Origin: Helicoverpa zea
Lineage: Eukaryota; Arthropoda; Insecta; Lepidoptera; Noctuidae
Direction: 5' to 3'
Length of the DNA stretch: 64,000 nucleotides
Assembly (NCBI RefSeq): GCF_022581195.2
Contig: NC_061471.1
Location: 10,416,001-10,480,000 of the forward strand
How positions within the stretch are numbered: the stretch's first letter is position 1; each line of letters begins with the position of its first letter. The notes under the pieces are model-generated. The model searched no databases. It was not told the origin of the DNA and worked only from the letters and a program-made list of their open reading frames with translations. Below are positions 58,351-64,000 of this stretch, in pieces. Position numbers and translations under genes: made by a program.

Positions 58351-59769
58351 CGAATTTCCTTGCTCGATGGTCTATACCATTTTTGTATACAGCGTGTATT
58401 CTGTTAGTTTATTCTGTGTTGTTTTTGAAAAAAGGATGCAGTGTAGTTTTTTTCCGCATTGGTAGACGCAGTTGTTGGCTTTTGAAGATGAGGGATGTTA
58501 GTTTTTTAATTATGGAATTATCTGCAATCGTGGTTATGATGAAAGAGGAAGAACTGGTTTTTGCTTCCTCATTTTTTTTATGTTTCCACAGAAAGCATTT
58601 TCAAAGCCATAACGATATAGCACTATGTTTTTGGGTTACATATATGACATACCCCCTGCTTTTTAAAAGATCATCCTTATGGACAACCGTATAAAGCCTA
58701 CCTTTTCACCCAAAAAAGGCTCTACAGGTCCAACTTCGAAGGGTCAAAACCACCACCATATACCATTATAATCACATTCTAGTGCAGATCTGAAAATAAA
58801 AGAAAAAAACCTTATCTTCGGTACATAGGAGTCGTAAAAATCGAGCGTAGGATGACTTTTACGAGGGACTGTGAAAGGGGACAGAATAGCACGTCGTTAT
58901 TTCTTAATGTGATCCCCGACGTGTTAACCGACTGCGAAGAAGAGGAGTTATGTGACATATGTGTAGTTGACCATTGGAAGTTTAATTTGATCGGCTGTTA
59001 AGGACCTTTTATTGGTAGGTTTTGGGTCGGTGACTATTATTTATGTTCGAAGTATTGTACTTAGTATTTTATTTGTATCACAATGTCTTAGCGGTTTTTC
59101 AAGAAGATTTGTTTATAAGGATTTTAGAATAAAGAATCTTATTCTTCTTAAGAGTAGCTTTTGGTTGGTAAATGGTTTTTAGAATTACTCAAGTATACTG
59201 ATTTGTACCACGGGGGTAAAGGTGGATTAGCTTGTCGATTTCAGCAAGCTTGGGAAGTGAATCTCGAAGACTTTTCTGAAGGATATGAACAGAAAAATAC
59301 ACATAACTTTGGTCTTCGATAAACTGGTTAACTAAATAAGAGTTGAGGTATTCAACTAGTACATGAAGAAAATTTGAAAATAAAAATGTCTAATTGAAAA
59401 ATATCTAGCCGTATATCATATTTTGAAAATAAAATATCAATTTTATACAGAGCACAATTTTTAATAAAAGAACGGAAACCATTTACCCCTCGTAAACTGA
59501 TTTACTCGCAATGAATATTAATGTTCCGACAATTATCGACTCTGGGCCGTCAGCCGTCAATAGTTGGAGACAATTATGTTCCCAAATTGCTATTACTTTT
59601 CGATATACGGGCGAAAATTTCTTTATTGACCGTTATTGATATGAATACGTCAATGAGCCGTGTAATTTGCAGTTGTGAATTTTGTAAAGTTTTGTGTAGT
59701 TTTGGTGGGTTTTGTATATTGATAATTGCATTTTCATTAAAGAGATTGTCTTTAGGTATATATCGTTTT
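58351..59769. other. No recognised gene
   Basis: The 103-codon frame at 58383-58694 has hydrophobic patches but no motif, codon bias or splice context. A decayed GTTAACCGACTGCGAAGAAG block at 58925 relates to the repeat at 28299. Confidence 0.4.
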
Positions 59770-59868
59770 GGTATGCGAGCAGCCGAAAATCGATCTCAGT
59801 GGCCTGCACTTGGAGAGGCCTATGTCCAGCAGTGGACTGCGATAGGCTGATGATGATGATGATATGTT
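59770..59868 (+). mobile_element. RTE-like LINE 3' end with TGA tail
   Basis: The last codons read MRAAENRSQWPALGEAYVQQ and WTAIG, then a stop within TGATGATGATGATGAT. This is homologous in position to the GEAFAQQWDIIG ending at 53538. The tail is a TGA microsatellite instead of TAA. Everything 5' is truncated at about 59770. Confidence 0.8.
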
Positions 59869-60054
59869 GTTTTGGTTTAGCTATATCTTCATGAACTTTA
59901 CCAATTGCAAGAGGTGGTTTGGGTACCCCCATTCATAATTAAGATGTCACGCATATAATATAAAAGAGCATCACTCATAACTTCCCACGAATGATTGTAA
60001 CAGTAAAAGATGATTTCGATTAATAAATTATTTCTCATATATATTTTTAAACTG

Positions 60055-60090
60055 TCTCTCTCTTCCCTCTCTCTCTCTCTGCCTCAGTAT
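60055..60090. repeat. (CT)n microsatellite
   Basis: CTCTCTCTTCCCTCTCTCTC is an impure CT run. Confidence 0.85.
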
Positions 60091-60263
60091 CAGTATTTCT
60101 CTAGAAGTACGTAACTAGACCCAATACTTCCTAGTAAAAAAGTAAAGTGTTTCTAATTGCTGGGACCTTTCTTTGAAATACGGATCAGGTTCACGGATTG
60201 CTATGCGGGTAAGTAAAACAATTCTTTGAATTTCTGGGTTCCCCGAAATCTATTCTCTAAGAG

Positions 60264-60535
60264 TAGGGCTGCCATCTCGGATTTCGTCAAACCCGGACAA
60301 ACATTAAAAAAACCCGGACTTTTGGCGTAAATCGCATTTTTTCCCCGAACCAGTACGATTTTTTTTAAACAAAATAATACCTAATTTGTAATCCATTTAC
60401 TATTAACATATACTTAAATTCAATGAGGTGCTTCCTTACATGAAAAGGACACTTCTTGAAACCCCGCCCGGACGGCCCCCGGACGGCCTCCAAACGAGAA
60501 CAAATCCGGGGAAACCCGGACGGATGGCAGACCTA
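60264..60535. mobile_element. hAT-type MITE with 8-bp target duplication
   Basis: Ends TAGGGCTGCCATC and, reversed, TAGGTCTGCCATC are the TAGGG-TGCCA type of hAT elements. The flanks are TCTAAGAG (60256-60263) and TCTAAGAC (60536-60543), an 8-bp duplication with one change. The 272-bp interior is rich in CCCGGAC words and has no ORF. Confidence 0.85.
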
Positions 60536-60543
60536 TCTAAGAC

Positions 60544-61013
60544 CCTTCTAACATTGCAAAATGCTTGTTTAATCAGGATCAAGAATCAGTTTGAAAATGA
60601 ATGATAATGCACACACTACAATGATGCGTTGTTCGAGCAGTATATTAGACTTGTGTACCTGATTACAAGACACTTTTAACTGAACATCAACGTTTACAAC
60701 CCATAGGACTTCTTAAAAACTTAGGTTAAAAAATACTAATTAATATACACACAAAAACAAAAGCAAACAAACAGAAACATCTAAACAGCGCAAATATTAA
60801 TCATTTTAACACAAAACACCGATACGTTCGGTTGACAGTCGGAATCTGCTTGATTGATTAAAGCGAGCCCGTCGGTAGAATTCGACGGTTCTGAATATAC
60901 TGGTGTCATGGATAGAGATAAGGCGTGTCGACACTAAATGGGTTGGACCAAACTTGGACTGTGAACCAGTAAATAAATGGACTCAAGAATTGATATAAAT
61001 TCATCATCAGTCC
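60544..61013. other. No recognised gene
   Basis: AT-rich DNA without a supported feature. Confidence 0.5.
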
Positions 61014-61095
61014 GGGATAAAAATTATCCTATGATCTTTCTCAAGGACAACTCCAGACAGAGTTACTTTCGCATTTATAATATTAGTAGGGATTA
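61014..61095 (-). mobile_element. Internally deleted Helitron remnant
   Basis: CCGGGATAAAAATTATCCTA, GATCTTTCTCAAGGACAACT and CAGAGTTACTTTCGCATTTA-TAATATTAGTAGGGA match 40370-40507 with the middle missing. The 3' CTAG end is absent. Confidence 0.7.
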
Positions 61096-61303
61096 CATAA
61101 AAACCTCTTATTGCGTGTTTAATGACCGGACAACATTTCTAACTGCTGATCCATCTACCAGATTGGCAAGTTGCCTCAGTGCCAAGTTGTAGCAATCCTT
61201 AGAACTCACATTTCCTCCCGGATTCCGCAGGATTTCTACATTAGTCTGTTTATACATTATGTAGCTAGTTAGTAGCATTTTCTGAAAACCAATATTTACA
61301 AAA

Positions 61304-61567
61304 ACCGGCCAAGTGCGAGTCGGACTCGTGCACGATGGGTTCCGTACCAGCAAAAATGAACAAAAAAAAATCACGTTTGTTGTACGGGAGCCCCCCAAAA
61401 TATTTATTTTATTCTAGTTTTCAGAATTTGTTGTTATAGCGGCAACAGAAATACATCATCTGTGAAACTCTCTAACTATCACGGTTTATGAGATACAGCC
61501 TGGTGGACGGACAGAGGAGCGAAAACAATAGGCTCCCGTTTTACCCTTTGGGTACGGAACCCTAAAA
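61304..61567 (+). mobile_element. SINE-like repeat (ACCGGCCAAGTGCGAG family)
   Basis: It starts ACCGGCCAAGTGCGAGTCGG with GGGTTCCGTACC and ends GGGTACGGAACCCTAAAAA. The head has CGGCCAAGTGCG and GGTTCCGTACC, which resemble tRNA-type A and B boxes at roughly tRNA spacing (weak). It shares ATTTGTTGTTATAGCGGC and TACATCATCTGTGAAA with the copies at 6579 and 27155. Confidence 0.8.
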
Positions 61568-62022
61568 AGAGGTTTATATTATCACTAGCATAAGCCTGGG
61601 TTATATCCAAAAATCCAAATCCAAAAAAATTCTCTCCATAGTGACAAAACTCTGTAACTACGCTCCCGAACTCATTTGCCAAATCTATGAAGTTTTCGAA
61701 CCAAACAAAAGACTACTACAATTAATAACGTTTGAACTTAGAACAATGGTTTCACACGGATCCGTTGTACTGACGTGACGCCACGCTATGATGTATCGAC
61801 TCCGTTTGACGTCGCGTCGCGTTGCGTCGCGTCACGTCGCGTCCAAGTCAAACGCGCGATGTATTCATTTGTTTCCATTTATGTATTGACAGATGACTTG
61901 CTCCTGTTGTTTGCAGAATATGTGTGTTTATTTGTAGCCCTTCAAACGTAGAACTGTGTGTTTTAAAAATGATTTAGCACTGACACATCAAAAGAATGGT
62001 TTACTTTCACATGATTTCTCTA
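61568..62022. other. No recognised gene; CpG tandem tract
   Basis: Besides the GTCGC tract at 61811-61844, nothing could be supported. Confidence 0.5.
61811..61844. repeat. (GTCGC)n CpG-rich tandem
   Basis: GTCGCGTCGCGTTGCGTCGC and then GTCACGTCGCGTCC give about seven pentamer units with two changes. High CpG density is exceptional for this window. Confidence 0.85.
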
Positions 62023-62211
62023 ACAGCCAGTTTCTTCATTAAAAGTAAAAGCCAAAGTAAAAGTCAAATTAATGTCTAAAGTAAAAGTAACGGTCAAATT
62101 CATTTTTTCTATTAGTTTTTCTGTCACTTTAGCCTTGAAAAAACGAATTTGACCGCTACTTTTACTTTAGACATTACTTTGACTTTTACTTTTGATGAAG
62201 AAACTGGCCGT
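62023..62211. mobile_element. TA-flanked MITE, mariner-like
   Basis: The left ACAGCCAGTTTCTTCATTAA and reversed right ACGGCCAGTTTCTTCATCAA ends match at 18 of 20, and complementarity continues through repeated AAAGTAAAAGT words for most of its 189 bp. TA lies on both sides (62021-62022 and 62212-62213), the usual Tc1/mariner duplication. Non-coding. Confidence 0.75.
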
Positions 62212-62213
62212 TA

Positions 62214-62749
62214 GTGTATATGTAGCATGAAATCATGTTGTTAAAATAAAAGTAAAGCATAGTACTTGAGTTTCTACAAAAAAGGATCTATAAATATTCC
62301 GATATACTAGCCCATGAAAAAGAAGCTACCTACTAATACATTCCCTTACAAACCCACACATGTCGATCACCCGGTCTTATTACCATACTTTTTCTTCCCC
62401 AATTTTCGGAACTACCCACATCTTTCTCACGTTCGGGCTACACCTGAAAATCTTTGCGAAACTACCCCAATTAGTGGAGATCCGTTTCCAAGAAAGCGGC
62501 TTAGTATTCATCCCTACAAAGGGTAGTTTTAATAGTTACGTCACGTTTATTTGTTAATTAGAACCGATATCCGGACAATGATTGACTGATCAACAAAGGG
62601 ATGGAATTATATTGCGATTATAATTATGCGTCTGATTAAGAGTGTGTTGTTTGAATAGCTCGCTATTTACTCATTGTCTTCGAATCAGTAAATAGTAGAG
62701 TACCTAAACTAAACTAACTACTTAACTATATAGTACACGTCTCTATATT
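62214..62749. other. No recognised gene
   Basis: Two overlapping frames at 62314-62557 share bases in different phases and show no motif. Confidence 0.45.
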
Positions 62750-62895
62750 TTTGACTGCCCGAGTAGTTGGGATGAAAAGGTCAGGCAGGCACTCCATGTA
62801 AAATACTGGTACCTACTCAGCTGCGAAGTGAATCTGTAAGTGGATCCCAAAATATGTAGTTGGGAAAAGGCTAGGCATATAAATGAATCATCATT
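62750..62895 (+). mobile_element. Diverged 3' end of ATG-tailed SINE-like family
   Basis: GCCCGAGTAGTTGGGATGAA, GGTCAGGCAGGCACTCC, CTGGTACCTACTCAGCTGCG and TAGTTGGGAAAAGGCTAGGC occur in family order. The tail is decayed to ATAAATGAATCATC. Confidence 0.7.
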
Positions 62896-63814
62896 TAAAC
62901 TTCTCTCTCAGACACTGTGATATTCGCTAAACTACAACAGCTATCTTCAAAACAGTCTCAAACCTCATTTGTTTTTTTTTGGAAACACTCAAATAATTTC
63001 AAGTCATCTAATTTAGCTCACCCCTAAGTCATCACAGGGGATCGTTACACACGACCACCCTGAATTTCCCATGCCTCTCACGTAGGTATATGAAAACACA
63101 GCAATTTTTATAGCACCACAGGGACCGCTGGCTACAAGATAGTTTCCTATCCTAATTGAATGGTTTTTTCCTAGTATAACTAGTTCTCTTGTATTGAGAA
63201 AAAATTGTTGTAGGAGGTCTTTGAACCAAACACGATGAAATTGATGTTAATTTAAGGGTGTAGTGGAGTAATTTTTTGCACTTGCTTGTAACTGGTAAAA
63301 TAAGAAAAAATACATAAATTGTCCAGTATTTTCTTATATAAACTATTTCACTGTTAGATAGCCCTTTTTCGATTAGTAAAAAGAAAACTATAGGCTACTT
63401 TTTGTTCAGATGCTCGGAGTATTTCTCCTAAGTGGCATTTGTTACTGCAACCCAATTTCTATATGAATACATAAAATTAGTTTCATAATTTATCGAACTA
63501 TTTCTCTTAATAAAACCAGTGTTAACAGAAGTTACAAATAATTCCTGTAGCTAAGAAAATACTAGCGTGAGTCAGGTCTTACATTCGGCACCGACCTGTC
63601 TGCAAATGCATTTTGTACATCGCCTCCGAGTTATGTTTGCATACACATTGCACTTACCTTTCGCTCACACTAATGCATTTTATATTTCAAGGCTCTGGAA
63701 AGATGGATAACTTGTTATTTACGTGTGAAATGTGAAGGTGTAAGATGTTTGGGAAATTACGGCGTCAATGGATTACACAAGTTCTTTCTGCAATTAATCG
63801 ACATAGTTTCGAAT
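62896..63814. other. No recognised gene
   Basis: A weak plus-strand Helitron-like block (CTATAGGCTACTTTTTGTTC) sits at about 63390-63432. Nothing else was seen. Confidence 0.45.
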
Positions 63815-64000
63815 TATTGTATATACTGAAGCTGTTACCCGAGGTTCCATCCCGAGGGAAAGACTTTCAGCATCCGCATAAAAGCAGCTTTTGTTCTTTC
63901 TGAGACTATAAAAAAAACATTTAAATTGGTCAAGTAGTTTTGGGCACAACATCCAGATAGGCAGAGTGACTTTCACATTTCAGTTTAATATTAGTATCGA
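63815..64000 (-). mobile_element. Diverged Helitron at the window edge
   Basis: The plus strand shows CTGAAGCTGTTACCCGAGGT, AGTAGTTTTGGGCACAACAT, GACTTTCACATTT and TTAATATTAGTATCGA. This is the reverse of the family from its end to its start. The start may continue past 64000. Confidence 0.55.

Noticed and set aside
58383..58694. 103-codon frame with hydrophobic patches
   Set aside because: No signal peptide or domain pattern I recognise; likely chance in T-rich DNA.

Overview
The window looks like nuclear DNA of a moth or butterfly (Lepidoptera, probably a noctuid-like moth). It is AT-rich and almost without long ORFs. It is packed with repeat types I know from lepidopteran genomes: short non-autonomous Helitrons ending in CTAG, a SINE-like family starting ACCGGCCAAGTGCGAG, a second SINE-like family ending in an ATG-repeat tail, R4/Dong-like and RTE-like LINE fragments, and several MITEs. 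No bacterial operons, rRNA or tRNA genes, CRISPR arrays or viral genes were seen. All assignments come from reading the sequence and from family knowledge; no search was run.

Host coding content is very sparse, as expected for long introns or intergenic DNA. The best host exon is at 56048-56171 (+). It has consensus splice sites and encodes the first half of an immunoglobulin V-type domain resembling the Sidestep family of neuronal adhesion receptors. A possible upstream signal-peptide exon at 34429-34564 (+) ends in the matching splice phase, but it may be fortuitous. A second spliced-looking open segment at 23699-23984 (+) encodes 94 residues I do not recognise, and its phase does not allow direct joining to the Ig exon.

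Layout: 1-1 kb has fragments of the ATG-tailed SINE-like family. 1.36-4.86 kb is a TIR element carrying a nested long SINE-like composite, which itself contains a large inverted repeat. 5-8 kb has two Helitrons, a SINE copy and a complete PIF/Harbinger-type MITE with TTA target duplications. 9-17 kb is mostly unique AT-rich DNA with Helitron and RTE remnants and a 63-nt hairpin. 17-19.4 kb has a MITE and a 5'-truncated LINE on the minus strand. 21.2-23.4 kb has two LINE pieces separated by TAA tracts, the second an R4/Dong-like element with 482 codons left. 26-29 kb and 40-43 kb are Helitron- and SINE-rich. 35.4-36.7 kb holds a striking foldback element with 174-bp arms followed by a related repeat. 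49.6-51.3 kb has a MITE split by a SINE and a 5S-like SINE copy.

The most interesting locus is 52.7-54.83 kb: a THAP-domain DNA transposon with 16-bp perfect terminal inverted repeats. It keeps the first exons of two convergent genes, one at each end. An internal 378-bp segment is tandemly duplicated, and the second copy is split by an RTE LINE flanked by a 13-bp target duplication that contains a splice donor. The 55-64 kb stretch adds the Ig exon, three MITEs (one hAT-type with an 8-bp target duplication), an RTE 3' end and further SINE and Helitron copies.

The repeats form a network. RTE-like LINE 3' ends carry TAA or TGA microsatellite tails, and the 5S-like SINE ends in a similar ATG repeat, so RTE machinery is a plausible mobiliser. 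The DNA transposons seen here are non-autonomous or broken.
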